The notes beneath the pieces were generated by a model. That model was given only the letters and a program-made list of their open reading frames with translations. It had not been told where the DNA came from and did no database searches. Shown here in pieces: positions 10,827-22,029 of a stretch of 64,000 nucleotides of DNA. Every line of letters begins with the position of its first letter. The stretch's first letter is position 1. Origin of the DNA: Isoetes taiwanensis (Eukaryota; Streptophyta; Lycopodiopsida; Isoetales; Isoetaceae); the NCBI GenBank assembly GCA_021234155.1, contig JAJEKV010000002.1:33249123-33313122 (forward strand), read 5' to 3'. Made by a program: the position numbers and the translations under genes.

Positions 10827-13355
10827 TTTAACGTCACGCCACTAGGCAGCATCCAACTCCTTAATGTTGAGAAACACACCACACCACAGAAATTCTTGAG
10901 ATGAATTTTGGATAAACTAAACGTCAGAAAGTAAGAGAGAAAAAATGTGTAGAGTTTAGCGAAACCGCAGAAAGTTTTGGGATTAATCTTGGGCAAGTTT
11001 AGCTAAAGCCATTATGGCTAATAAGAAATATGCCATTAGTACTTTATTCCCTGACAACATGAGCCCGATGTGCTTTTTCCAGTTTCTAAGCAAGGAGCAT
11101 GGCTGTAGCATGCCCCGAAACAAGATTTAATATGCTAGGAAGGAGGTCAATAGGAGAAGTGACGGAAGGACTTTTTGTTCTTTAGGGTTTTGGGGTTTCA
11201 TTGGTGCATGGCAGAAGCATGGAATAAGAAACAAGAAACATGAAACAATAAGAGAAACGAAAATACAATGAACAATCACGAGCAGAGCTATCCGACATGC
11301 CAAGACTTTTTGCTTTGGAGGAAAAAAACCTGTGCTAATGATGCCCACATTAAACCTTAAAAATTTGAAAAGCCAATCTCTAGCAATAACAAAAGCTAAT
11401 ATCTAAATAACCTCGTACCAATATGCAGGAACAATCGACTACGCCACCAACAACTACATGAATCGAGAAGACAAGAGTGGAGAGGACAAAAGTTTTGGGG
11501 TTTGATGCATATGAAAGCAGTGTTGATAACAATAGTCGTTAGATTGTCTAAGCTAATCCAAATCAACGCTCCAAAAATGACGCACTCTAGAAATACTATG
11601 TAGTATGGCCCAATGAATATAACACTAATATCATAGGAAAACCATGGCAAAAAGCGTACAAAATCACAAAAAAAAAACATTTGTTATTATGCTAGATATT
11701 ATAGTCGACGAAGAGACCATGGTGGCTGTGCTATCACAATGGTTGCACCATGTTCACACATGGACCACCTAAGGGGAACAACACTTGGATCACCCTCTGA
11801 CCTTCTCCAAGCTCTTGGAGCAACTTGAAGACGATAGAAAGCCTCACAAGGAGGTGCTTCCTAGGCCATGCCTGGCCCGTTCAACCGATTTTGCCACTCT
11901 ATCCGGGTCAAAAATGCTTATTCCCCAACCTCTGCAGATCTGATGCAATGTTTGCAGGATCCTTTCCAGTTCATGAACTTGGGAAATTATCTTCCTTTTC
12001 GTAGGATTCCTTGCGGTTCTATAATACCTGCATAGGCGATCAAGTGTACCCCAAATCCCTAATAAAAGTGCGTTTTAAGCTGAAGAGAGGAATATCATAA
12101 TTAACAATTACAATGCTAGCAAAACTTGCAAAATTAGAACACTTGGATCATATAGCACTCAAATGCTTCACGTTATACACATATAGCATTTGGTCCACAT
12201 ATTTCATGTTTTGAGGATTGTGAGTATGGCTTCCTCCTTGAGGCAATTGTGTTGCAAATGAATGATGAAAGAAAGAATCAAAATATTTGCATCTTTCATC
12301 CATGGCTTCAAAATTCTCCTTGCATCTATTGGATCTATGTACTACATGTGCAATCCAAATAGTTTTATTTTAATTTTCTCCAATGGTTTTTCAAATAGCC
12401 CATGAGACATCCCAAAACAATATTTTATTTGAGGGAACTTGTTGAGGGGTTTAGCTATAACTCATTCAAGCTCCTTAATCATATTGCATCTCAAACTTAT
12501 GACACTTGAATATTGCTCCTCACTTAAACTCATGACACTTGAGTATTGCTCCTCACTTCAGTATGTTATAATAACACATATTAGTTATTATAGTATCTAG
12601 TTTCTGTCCTAGTGTTTACCACAATAGGCTACAATTGCCAAATCACCGTTATATCTGGTAGCACTTATCATTTATAGGCTCCAAAACTTGCTAATAGCAA
12701 AGTTTCAGTTCATGTTTTAGCTATGATATAGACACCACTTAGTTTGTCACACCATGTGCTCTGTTTTATGCTACAAATGGTCAAACTAGACAACACCAAA
12801 CAACTCAAATGCATTCAATCATTTTTGCAATCTAGAATTGACCTCATGAATGCTGCAACAATTATTATAGTGTTTTTATAGTGTCAATCTATGTCATCAG
12901 ATGAAATCTTATCATCTTCTAAATTGCACCGACATTCTATATCCTTTGGTCCTAAAAATTTACTCTTACACAAATCAAGAGAGCAATCTTGTGCTCGTTT
13001 CAGCCAGTACAATTTATTTTTATATAATATATACTACACATATCTCCAAGCTCAAATTGAGTAGGTACAATACAGAAAATCTAAGAATTCTATGTAGTAG
13101 AATATGGTACAGCAAAAAATGAGATACATAGGATAGACAATAAGCATGCTGGCCATAGTAGCAGACCTACAAATAGTTCCGAGATCAACAGTAGTATAAA
13201 GAGGGTCAATCAAACTTAACGAGCACATACCACAAAGGCTCAAAGCCTTCATTTACCTCACAGTATACTACGTCTATATCTACAACTGTGTGAATAGCAT
13301 CCACTATTGCGGATATATCGTCAACACTCTCCTGGCCATTGCGCCAGCCCAAACT
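10827..13355. other. No recognisable gene
   Basis: About 2.5 kb of AT-rich sequence. Short ORFs at 11,127-11,348, 11,396-11,680, 12,901-13,122 and 13,052-13,252 have no motif and skewed composition. The GC-richer stretch 11,700-11,960 has open plus frames (for example VDEETMVAVLSQWLHHVHTW) but no splice support or family match. ACTTGAATATTGCTCCTCACTTAAACTCATGAC is partly duplicated near 12,500-12,560. Confidence 0.4.
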
Positions 13356-13433
13356 CTATAAATGAATGAATGAATGGTTTTTATCGTCCACTGACATCAA
13401 TCGGCCTATGGGACCCAGAAGGAACGTAGCAAA

Positions 13434-13504
13434 CTTATTACTGTCCGGGTTAAAAAACCCCCGCCCCGAAGGGTCTTCGAGGAAAAAACCGTGGCAGTAA
13501 TAAG
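13434..13504 (-). other. LINE-A 3' UTR foldback
   Basis: Outer arms CTTATTACTG (13,434-13,443) and CAGTAATAAG (13,495-13,504) are perfect reverse complements around a 51-nt loop, which itself holds an AAACCC/GGGTTT-type inner stem. Equivalent folds with different arm sequence occur at 63,657-63,737 and, less perfectly, at 33,849-33,917 and 7661-7756. Confidence 0.7.
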
Positions 13505-13560
13505 AATGCTGTCAAACTGTACAAGTATACATCATCATGAAATAAATTTACATATACATG

Positions 13561-16196
13561 TCAAGTGTCTGCCCGAGGACATAGCTGATCTCGCATGTCC
13601 ATAACCTCTTGAAGGTATGATCCCAGCACCCGTACAGAAGCCATGCTCAATGTCACATGTAGCGGCTGGCCAGGCCTGACCAACTCAGCATAGCGCATCC
13701 AGATTTGATCATATGCTGGGCAACTTTGAAGGGTATGAGATTCATCCTCAATGACTCCCATTGGCAGCATTGACAGAGCCTGTCCTGGCATGGCTCACCA
13801 ATCCGTCTGCCCATCTCAATTCGAAGATGGTGTGCCCCTGTGTGAATGGAGGCAATGAGTCTGCGCCTTTTCATGGGCAAGTGGGTACGCAGGTAGCATT
13901 GTGGGCCTCATTCCAATGTGGGATTTATGTGTCGCTGGTAGTGTGTTGTCTTGACCTGTTCAAGGGCATTAGCATCCCAAAGCTTGCTGAGAAAGCAAGC
14001 GTCAAGATATTGCCTCAAGCTATGGCGATCTGCCTATGTTTGCACATGTACGCACCTGTGCTCCGGCACATTCCATCTAGCCAACCATTGAGCCCTCTTT
14101 TCCCTCCAGCAGGCCTTGAGGCGCTGCGGCCCCATTGCCATGATATAAGCTAGGTTAGGGAGACGAGCATCGTCCATATTGACGACCTTCTGGAAATAGA
14201 CAATGTGACGATCAAGGGCCGCCCTCTGAAGAGGCAAGAATCCCGTCTCCTGCAGTAGAATTTGATATGGGACTGTGGATTTCACCCCTAGTGCTCATAC
14301 CAAGAAGGCTTTTTGCACCTGCTCTAGGTCATTCCAAGTAGCGAGGGATACTACTGGGCCCCATACTTCAACCTTGTAAAAAAGGACAGGCTCCACTAAG
14401 ACCTTGAACAGGTGTGACTGATGGGCTCAATCATACAACTTTGCTCTATGACTATTGTTTTGCATTGCATATAGTGCCTTCCAGCCCGCCGTCACTCGTA
14501 GCCATATGGATGTGTCCCAGTGCATAGTAGAAGGAAACTCCACTCCCAAATATTTGTATGTGGATGCCACTTCCACATTCTGCCCTCGGTAACTGAAGGA
14601 GGGGATCCTCGACTGACGTGAGGATGATATGAGAACCACCTTAGTCTTGGCCAGGTTGACGCGCATATCAGTCGCTTGGCAGAATATGTCCACGAGATGT
14701 TGTTGCATGTCTGCTGGTGTGTAATCTAGGAGGTCCACATCATCAGCATATATTAACTGCCTGATGATCTGGTGCAGAAGGTGAGCTCCATCGCCCCCAT
14801 TATCAGCAAGTCAACTCTCCAATTGATCAATGTAAAGCCCAAACAATGTTGGGGAGAGAGGGCATCCCTGACGAACCCCGATACTACTATCAAATGGTTG
14901 GCTTGTCGGCTGCAACTGACCCGAGCATCTTTCATATAGCCTGTACACTGCATTCTGCAAATCTATAGGAACCCCCAGCTGTCGCAATCTTGCCCATAGT
15001 TTTTTCCGAGGCACAGTGTCAAACGCCTTCGCAAAATCCACGAAGCAACAATATAAATCCTGACGGCAGTTCCTGTTGTCTTCAACCAGAGTTCGCAACG
15101 TCAAGATGTGGTCAATGATTGAGTGCTGGGTCTGAATCCTGCCTGGGTGAGGGCCCGCACCTCTGCTGCCTCTGCCCAGCCCGTCAACTGCTGCTCGAGA
15201 ATCCCAGCAAGCAGTTTTACAAATACCAAACTGACCATGATTGTTCGGTAATTGGCTGGGCAGTGCGTGTCACCTGCCTTATAGATGGGAACAACTCTGC
15301 TATTGGTCCACTACATTGGAAAGCCTTCCTGTAATGCCTTGTTGAACAAGGCGGTCAGCACCGGTACTATGGACGGCCCTGCCCACTTAAGCAATTATGC
15401 CTGTATACCATCCAGGTCTGGCGCTTTCCCATTGGCAAGACGCTGTAAGCCTTGTTCCATGTCCGACTCTGTGATTTCCAGCACTGGACCTTCTTGCAGG
15501 GGTAATGCTGCCCGTGCATCCTGAGGGCGTATAGCTATTGCAAATATTGCCTCCACTGTTCGGGAGTGATGTTGCCTGTGGGCTGGCTTTCTAAGAACCC
15601 TTCGCCAGAAGGTCCTGGGGTGACGTTTCAGGAGGTAAAACAGCAATGTACCTGGCTTTCTTAGCTTTAAGGAAGACGCGGTACTGTCTGACTGCATGTA
15701 GGCGTAAAGCAGGGTTTGTGACCTGGCGGAGCCAGCGTTTGTGTTCCTTGCACTTTGCATCAAACCATTGATTACATGGGAAGGTTGTGTTCCTGGATGT
15801 CCGTCGCGGGCGGCTTATCTCAAAGCACCTCTCCGTCCAGTCCTAAGCACATCAGTCAGCCGGCCTGTCTGTTGCTCTGGGCATAGCCCCTGCATGTTCA
15901 TAATCCAATCGCAGCTGAGGCATGTGAGGAGTTGTTGCACAGGGGGTTCGCACAACCTGCCAAGCCAACTTCAAGTAAAGTGGTAAGTGGTATGAGTCGA
16001 TCTCTTCATTCCTATTAGCTGTTCCCACCTGGAAAGTGCTTGACGACATGCATATCCTACGCAGGCACCAGCACAAGTCCACCACACGAGATACTCCCCC
16101 CTGGTTTTCCTGTCTACAAGTGCTTTTATGGGTGGATGGCCACTGTGCCAATCCATTGCAGATTACCAGGTCAAAGATACCACAAAGCAAAAGCAA
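13561..16196 (-). pseudogene. LINE-A ORF2: endonuclease remnant, reverse transcriptase, zinc knuckle
   Basis: In order on the minus strand: end of an AP-type endonuclease (about 15,990-16,196; LVICNGLAQWPSTHKS, later YHLPLYLKLAW); a linker with LANGKAPDLDGIQA (about 15,400); RT blocks FVDFAKAFDTVPR and GVRQGCPLSPTLF (14,811-15,104); the catalytic box LIYADDVDLLDY (about 14,720-14,756) with both aspartates kept; the region containing YKYLGVEF (about 14,550); and a C-terminal Cys/His cluster with EDESHTLQSCP (about 13,735), then the stop at 13,561. The ORF is broken by several frameshifts, so this copy is dead unless they are sequencing errors. The protein would nick DNA and prime reverse transcription at the target site. 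Confidence 0.8.
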
Positions 16197-17913
16197 CTAG
16201 CTACCAAGGAGTACTCAATATTATGGAAAAGAAAGACAGTGAAGAAAGGTATGGCACAGGTGCAAACCGATTGCGAAAACATTTGGTGTAGCTGGAAGTA
16301 GGTGATGGAGTTTTGACTTCCCACATCCGTGCAAAGAACTCTGACAAAATTATATACACAAGAATGGCCCGAGACAAAGGGTGTAGGAGTTAAGAGGCTG
16401 GTATTTTAGTACGTACATGAATACCATCTGAAACAATATATTAGCGCTTTGTATAATCTTGAAATACATCAGAAAGAAGTACACACATATGACAAGAACT
16501 TGTTTACGACTAATCTTTCCTCTGTATATCCAAAATTCAGCATTTTTTGGCCGAAAACTATCTAATATTAAGTACCATTTAATGACGAGCTAGAATTAGT
16601 GAAAACGATTTAGAAAGAGACGTGCCTTGAATTTGTCAATAGGCTTTAACATAGAAGATTAATTCTCACATATCTTAGAAGCTTCCAGTAAAACTCTAGT
16701 TTTGTTGAGCTAGATATTGAATCGTGGTTTTCAATGCTGATTTGCAGACCACAAGAGTCCGGCTGCTCTAAATTTCTCCAGGTTACATATTAATGAAAGG
16801 CTTGCTCACTAAACAGATATCAAGCATAGTGTTGCAATCATGAATAGCAAATTTCGATCTCAGAGTTTTCAGAAGAAGACTATCTTATGAGATTTGTGAT
16901 GCTCTTATAGAATGAAAATAAAAAGAGAAGTTAAATGATTACTAGAAAATGTCAAGAACAACTCATGAAACAATCTTTAGGGTCTGCCAACCATGTAGCT
17001 CCATCATCGTGCTCGTTGGAATGTGCAACAAGCACATTGAGGATGGAATCTATCAGAATCGAATCTTTTTAGAATTATACGCATAGAATTAGTCTATTCT
17101 ACTCAATCTTAAGCTATTATAGGCTACTCATAATAGATTCAAGGAATGAAAATGCTACCAAGTCCTAGCTTTTCATACAGAAATCTCTAAATCTCGAGAC
17201 TACCAAGCCCTAGCCTTGTTCTTACCTAGACTGCACCAAGAATCACAACAAGAATTAACTGTACCAAATCATGGCAAGATTTAATCGCCACAAAACGACG
17301 GATAAGGCAAAGTTTTGCGCCACAAAACTATGGATAGCGCTGAGGTAGATTTTTTTTCTTCTTCTTTTTTGACAGGTGTCTGTCTGCTCATGAGATTGAC
17401 GAGGGAAATTAGTTTAAGTGAAAAAAGGGACAAAAAAAAAGAATCCCAATTATATAAGTTAAATAATCCATACCACATGTTGTCCGCACGACACGTCTGC
17501 TGATGTGGGTACAGACAGACCGTATATATGTCACGTTAAAAATATTAACTATTACCCTTCTTGAGGGGCAGCCCATTATAACTGTCGTCCATTTAGAATT
17601 CTCAACTACTTTATTTCATTCCTTTGCTTTCCTCTTCCTTTTGCCGTTCTTCTTCCTTGCTCGATTTCTGGGCAATCGAGTCAATCTGTGCATGATGACA
17701 GTCCTTCCGAAACTAGGTACATGACGGTGGACTGGTCCAGGATAGAGAGCCTCATCCGATATGGCCAAAATCAAACTTCTAATCTTCTCCACTAGAGGAC
17801 AATATAGCTTCAGAAGCAAGTGGCCACTGTTAGTAAGTTTTTATATCCTAAGCTTTCTTTTGGAATTCTGTACTGTCTATTCTTATTTGCTTTCTATTCT
17901 TTTTAGCTGTTAG
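16197..17913. other. No firm gene; possible exon start near 17,690-17,830
   Basis: Mostly AT-rich. Short ORFs at 17,281-17,503 are fortuitous. Around 17,690-17,830 the sequence is more gene-like (plus: MTVDWSRIESLIRYGQN, then in another frame LQKQVATV before a GTAAGT donor at 17,830), but stops break it, so it is not annotated as an exon. Confidence 0.35.
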
Positions 17914-18035
17914 AGGGTCTCACTACCCCCTTACCAATTTTCAATCTGACAAACGCTTATTCGAGATTTGCAAGTGCGTATTTTGATTACCAAACCAGTG
18001 ATGGAGGAGGGTTCTTGTTTCATCAAATCCACCAG
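17914..18035 (+). CDS. Putative internal exon, unrecognised gene
   Basis: A 122-nt plus-strand block between a T-rich acceptor ending CTGTTAG and a donor CACCAG|GTATGT. One frame is open, reading GLTTPLPIFNLTNAYSRF, continuing ASAYFDYQTSDGGGFLFHQ, with no low complexity. A good donor GTAAGT lies 80 nt upstream at about 17,830, so two small exons of one gene are possible. Family not recognised; a chance open frame cannot be excluded. Confidence 0.35.
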
Positions 18036-19095
18036 GTATGTTATTCTCGACTTTTGATTGAGAGGTAATTTTCTTAGGTATGCTATGTCTAGATATATTA
18101 GGGTCAGAAATTGTGTAGATGCACTGTAATTTTTTTAAAAGGGAAAAAATCAATGGGCAGGGATCGATTGGGCAGGGATCGATGATGGGAGAAGCGAATC
18201 AAAGAAATGAGAGCATGAAAATCGTAGGACTCAGAGCAGATCTAAGAGCGCGGTGAGAGCAGATCTAAGAGCACAGATCTAAGAGCGATCTATAAGGCAT
18301 GCATAGCTAGATAAAGAAGCAATAGGTTTGCTGGAAACGTGGTCGGTTCAGCCAAATCCGATCTGTGGAAAACAAACGCAGAGGGCGGAATGGCTTGTTA
18401 AGGTTGAGAGTCAGAGAGATAAGCAGATTGCTGAAGAACACCCACAAAAAGGGAAGATCCAAGCTCGAGTCCGGCCATAAACGCCGTAATCCGGGCCGGG
18501 TCACAACCTAACTTCGAATCTGAGCTAGGTACCAGTCCAAACACTGTAAACGATGGCCCAACTTCAAGGAAGGAATAGAAAAGAATGCCAAAGAAAACGC
18601 CAGAAGTACCGGTGCTGTTGCTGCCCCTGACTAGCTGGAAAACAAGAGATAAACAGAAAAATACATTAAAAAAATGAAAAGCAAGAACATGAAAGACAAG
18701 AACTACCGAGACCAGCCTTCCATAATGGATTGCATGCTATAAAAACAACAGAAGTGATTGATTGGAACCGGGAAGATAATGGCATCCCACCGGGAAGTTA
18801 GCTAGCTGGTAGTGGGAAACAAAAAATAGAACCAAGTCAATTTTGCCAAGCAAAAAAGTCTGAGGTTGTCAAAGGGTAGGATTCTGGATTGTGGCATACA
18901 CTGGATGGCTGTTAAATCATAACAAGGCCTATTGTTTCACAAAGTGGTCTACTGCATAAGCATGATCACAAATGCTGCCAACATTATCTTTGAAGTTGCA
19001 GTGCAAAGCCAGATGTAAGGGGGATTCCATCAAGGTATAGTACTGCCTACTTGCTTCATGTTTAACCCGCCTAAGCCATAGTTTTTACAAAATGC
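18036..19095. other. No recognisable gene; short tandem repeats at 18,157-18,288
   Basis: GGGCAGGGATCGAT is duplicated in tandem at 18,157-18,184 and AGATCTAAGAGC occurs three times at 18,238-18,288. The rest is AT-rich with no supported coding frame. Confidence 0.45.
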
Positions 19096-19239
19096 TCATA
19101 GTGCTTTGACTGGATAACTCTCGAATGTTGGAACTCTTGTACTTATTTGCAATTTTCTGAGATATATCATATCAGTTATGATTTCATTCAGCAGAAACGT
19201 CCTGATAGCCACCATGAAGGATGATTCTTCCATTGCTTC
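19096..19239 (-). pseudogene. Disrupted host exon, 3' part (possibly HORMA-domain-like)
   Basis: On the minus strand an open frame runs out of the 5' LTR into AMEESSFMVAIRTFLL and NEIITDMIYLRKLQ, ending at a stop at 19,096. The other half of the exon lies beyond the far 3' LTR at 47,168-47,236 (and 29,991-30,059). Reading across the GCTTC target duplication restores one continuous frame. The pattern (R-x-LL-I-x-x-I-x-YLR-x-L, then VP-x-[FL]-E) recalls the start of the HORMA domain of plant ASY1-type meiotic proteins, but it is short and ends early. Exon status is likely; the HORMA assignment is a guess. Confidence 0.35.
19235..19239. repeat. Target-site duplication GCTTC, left copy
   Basis: GCTTC directly precedes the 5' LTR (TGTTAG...). 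The matching copy follows the 3' LTR of the second tandem unit at 47,168-47,172. After the first unit's 3' LTR the site reads ACTTC. Confidence 0.8.
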
Positions 19240-19842
19240 TGTTAGTCCTGTACGTCCTGGTACAGGACTATTCATGCACACGACGGACCAGGTCAAGGCC
19301 AAGGATCCACAGTCAGGTGTAGGTCAGTCGTCAAAGGCCCCGTAGAAGCCCAAGCCGCCAGCCAAGCCGCAGACCACGCAGACGGCCACGGGCATGAAGA
19401 GGTCGAGAGCAGACAAGTGACGGGCCGTCACCGCCAGCATCAGCGTCAGCGTGACTTCAGGCACCTCAAGAGGCACCGCCAGCATTCCTGCAAATCAGGC
19501 CTCCTTCCAGGAGTCGGCACTGAGATCTGACAGTGTCTATATTGGGCCAAAGGCCATTGTACTATTTATATGAGTAGAGCTAGCATTCACAGGCCAGATG
19601 AGTTTTTGGTCTTATCTCACTTCTGCTTTCTCTCGATTTCGAGAGCTCATGTATCACAATTGATATCAAAGAATTTTGTTCTCTTCATTGTGTTCTTCAT
19701 TGTTCTCCTTGTTTTTTCTCTTTTCCCTTCCTCAGTTTCTTTTGCAAATCCCGCGTGACACAGCTACCGGATTCTCCTGTTTGATCCACGGGTCCTCACA
19801 GAGGGCTGTCTTGCAGGAGTTCCCGAACCCAGACCCTAAACA
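19240..19842 (+). repeat. 5' LTR, copy 1 (603 bp, complete)
   Basis: Begins TGTTAGTCC and ends CCTAAACA. A TATA-like ACTATTTATATGAG lies at 19,560-19,573. By eye it differs from the 3' LTRs at about 16-18 sites (near 3%), for example ATTTATATG against ATATATTTG. The duplication junction corresponds to position 19,385 within it. Confidence 0.9.
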
Positions 19843-19843
19843 C

Positions 19844-19862
19844 TGTCACCGCTGCCGGGTCT
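19844..19862 (+). promoter_or_regulatory. Primer-binding site, loosely tRNA-Asp-like
   Basis: TGTCACCGCTGCCGGGTCT starts one base after the LTR. It resembles the tRNA-Asp PBS used by many plant Athila/Tat elements (TGGCGCCGTTGCCGGGG) with several mismatches. A different tRNA or a decayed site is possible. Confidence 0.5.
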
Positions 19863-19889
19863 GATTTTCTTTTCCTTCCTTCTTTTACC

Positions 19890-22000
19890 ATGTCTGCCCG
19901 AGCTTTCACCCCAGAGGAGCTTCTTAGCCAGACGGCATCTCGTTTGGAGCGCCATCAACGTCGCGAAGTTGCTCGAGATATGTATGACACTGGTTATGAT
20001 ATTGAGGGAGGCCATATTTGTTCACGAGCTCAATCGGCGCCACCCACTCCTCGTGTTCACTCTCATCCTGGCTCTCCTCCAGCATGTAAACATTGTTCAC
20101 AACCTCAGTCACTACATCATACACCTGTTCAGCCCCTCCCGCTTATTTCCACACTCCAGAGAGTGCCTACATACATATCTCCTCTGGCCATACTCCTCTG
20201 CCTTCACAACCATCATCTCCCCCTGGAGGAATGGGTTATCCCCATGTTTCTTTCGGCCCTCCCCAGGTTCAGACATATCCTCAATCCCCTTCTTTTCAAC
20301 AAACACTTCCAGTTTACACTCTTACTTATCTCAAACCTCATGACCACGGACCCCACGGTCCTCCACCACAGGAACCTCCTTTTGCACATCTTCAGGGTCT
20401 TTCTGCTCCTTTGCCACCCCATACGGAATCCATGGAAGTTTCGCCCCATTATGTTCCTCCTTATACACTGCCTCTATATGCACAAGGCCCGTCACACTCT
20501 TCTTTTCAGACTCTCAAACTGACCTATCCCACTTTTGGCAGTACTAAAGGCAAACCATTGGATCAAAGTGCTCAAGCCCACATGGAAGAATTTGAGGCTC
20601 TGGCTGTCCTAAATGGTCATGCTCAACCTCAACTGAAGTTCCATATCTTTTCCACCACACTGCGTGGATCCCCTCATCAATGGCTCATGGCAAACAAAAG
20701 CCATTGAAAACAAAACTGGACTAAAATGAAGAATGCTTTCCTTTCTCATTATGGGACCACAGATGATGATCAACTTGTTCTCAAGTAACTCAATGATCTT
20801 CAACAAGAGCCCACGGAATCAGCCCGGGATTTTGCGGATCGTCTTCACATCCTCCTCGGCAAACTTCAAGAGTACCCCACGCAAAGCCAGATCCTCATCT
20901 GGTTTCTCCAGGGTCTTCCTCCGGCTATTCGTCTCATGATGAATACCTGCGCCCCAAGACTTTGGAGCAGGCCATCGAACTTGTCAATCATTCAGTAAAT
21001 GTTTCCTCTCGCGGCGTGGCCCTCCAGGAGCTACCCTTCATTCCTCCTGTCATGGTACCTCAGACTGCAGTTCAGCCTCAACACTTAAATCCTCAACGCA
21101 GTCAAATTTGGTGCCACATCTGCAAATATCAAGGCCATTTGGCCAATGAGTGCAACTCCTCCAATGGCCCTCCTCATTGTAAACGCTGCAACATGTGCAA
21201 TTATGCCACGGAAGAATGCACTTGTACTCATCCTACACCCTTCCGGCAAAAGATGGTATATCAAGTCTAGACCACGCCTCAGTAACAGACGTCATATCAA
21301 CCTCAGCAATTTCAAGCACAACCTCCTCAACAGTATCAACAATCTCAGCAGCCACGGGGACAAAGCAACCATCCTCCTTTTGATCCTGCTAAAGCTCAGT
21401 GCTATCATTGTTTGGAATGGGGTCATACCACCACGGCATGCCCTCAACTTCCTCAAGTTCAAGTCCAACTTCCGGTACGCGAATCAAACCCGCGTCGATG
21501 CGCCTCACGGTCTATCAACTTTGGATCGCAAATGGCAAACAGGGCCCTCGTCCTGTTCTTCGAAAACCACCACGCGTGCCTCAACAATCAAGGTATCAAC
21601 CAGCTCCTGCAGCAACTCCTCCGATGGATCACCAAGACCAGGAAGAAATTTATCAGGCTCTCAATCCTCCAATCCAACCGTCAAACTGGTTGGTTTAGTC
21701 TCGCGACAGACCAGGGCTTCACGCCCCTTGACCATCATTCCTCATGATACGCGCCCTGCTTTTGCTGTCGACACGATCCCTCATGAAGAGGAAAAAAAGG
21801 TTCACTTTGCACCAGACTTGGATAAACTCATGCCTCATGTTATGCCCAAGGTGCGACAAAGTATCCTCAACCTCATGCAGGCTGCAGAAGGCCGCACACT
21901 TGCGAATGTGCACGCCACCACAAGGGTTCAACATCGTCATGGCGCACCTCCGTCATCATCTCACACTCCACGCTCTCGGACATATCCGCATATTGCTTGC
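19890..22000 (+). pseudogene. gag: gag, copy 1
   Basis: ATG at 19,890 (MSARAFTPEELL). After a Pro/Ser/His-rich N-terminal part and a frame change near 20,090 comes a retrotransposon gag core (MEEFEALAVLNGH, then HQWLMAN, later LNDLQQEPTESARDFADRL). Next come two CCHC knuckles, CHICKYQGHLANEC (about 21,112) and CYHCLEWGHTTTAC (about 21,400), with a Cys-rich stretch between. It would form the nucleocapsid that packages element RNA. In-frame stops replace Gln codons (LVLK-stop-LN; QV-stop-TTPQ-stop) and are shared with copy 2, so they predate the duplication. Not translatable as it stands. Confidence 0.8.
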
Positions 22001-22029
22001 GGAGGTGGAGCTTCTCAAAAGTTTACGCT

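Larger units (their letters stand above)
13361..16196 (-). mobile_element. LINE-A, 5'-truncated non-L1 LINE
   Basis: A 2.8-kb minus-strand non-LTR retrotransposon. It begins near 16,196 inside the endonuclease, runs through reverse transcriptase and a C-terminal zinc-knuckle region, and ends in a structured 3' UTR and an (ATTC)n tail at about 13,361-13,377. The FVDFAKAFDTVPR and LIYADDVDLL style and the short-unit tail differ from plant L1 elements and point to an RTE/CR1/I-like clade, not resolved further. Fragments of the same family occur at 7656-7843, 33,523-34,010 and 50,695-51,185, and its 3' UTR fold also at 63,657-63,737. No target duplication was identified. Confidence 0.85.

Noticed and set aside
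13434-13504. Rho-independent-like terminators (GC stem plus T run)
   Set aside because: They belong to the 3' UTR of LINE-A in a plant genome; there is no bacterial gene context.
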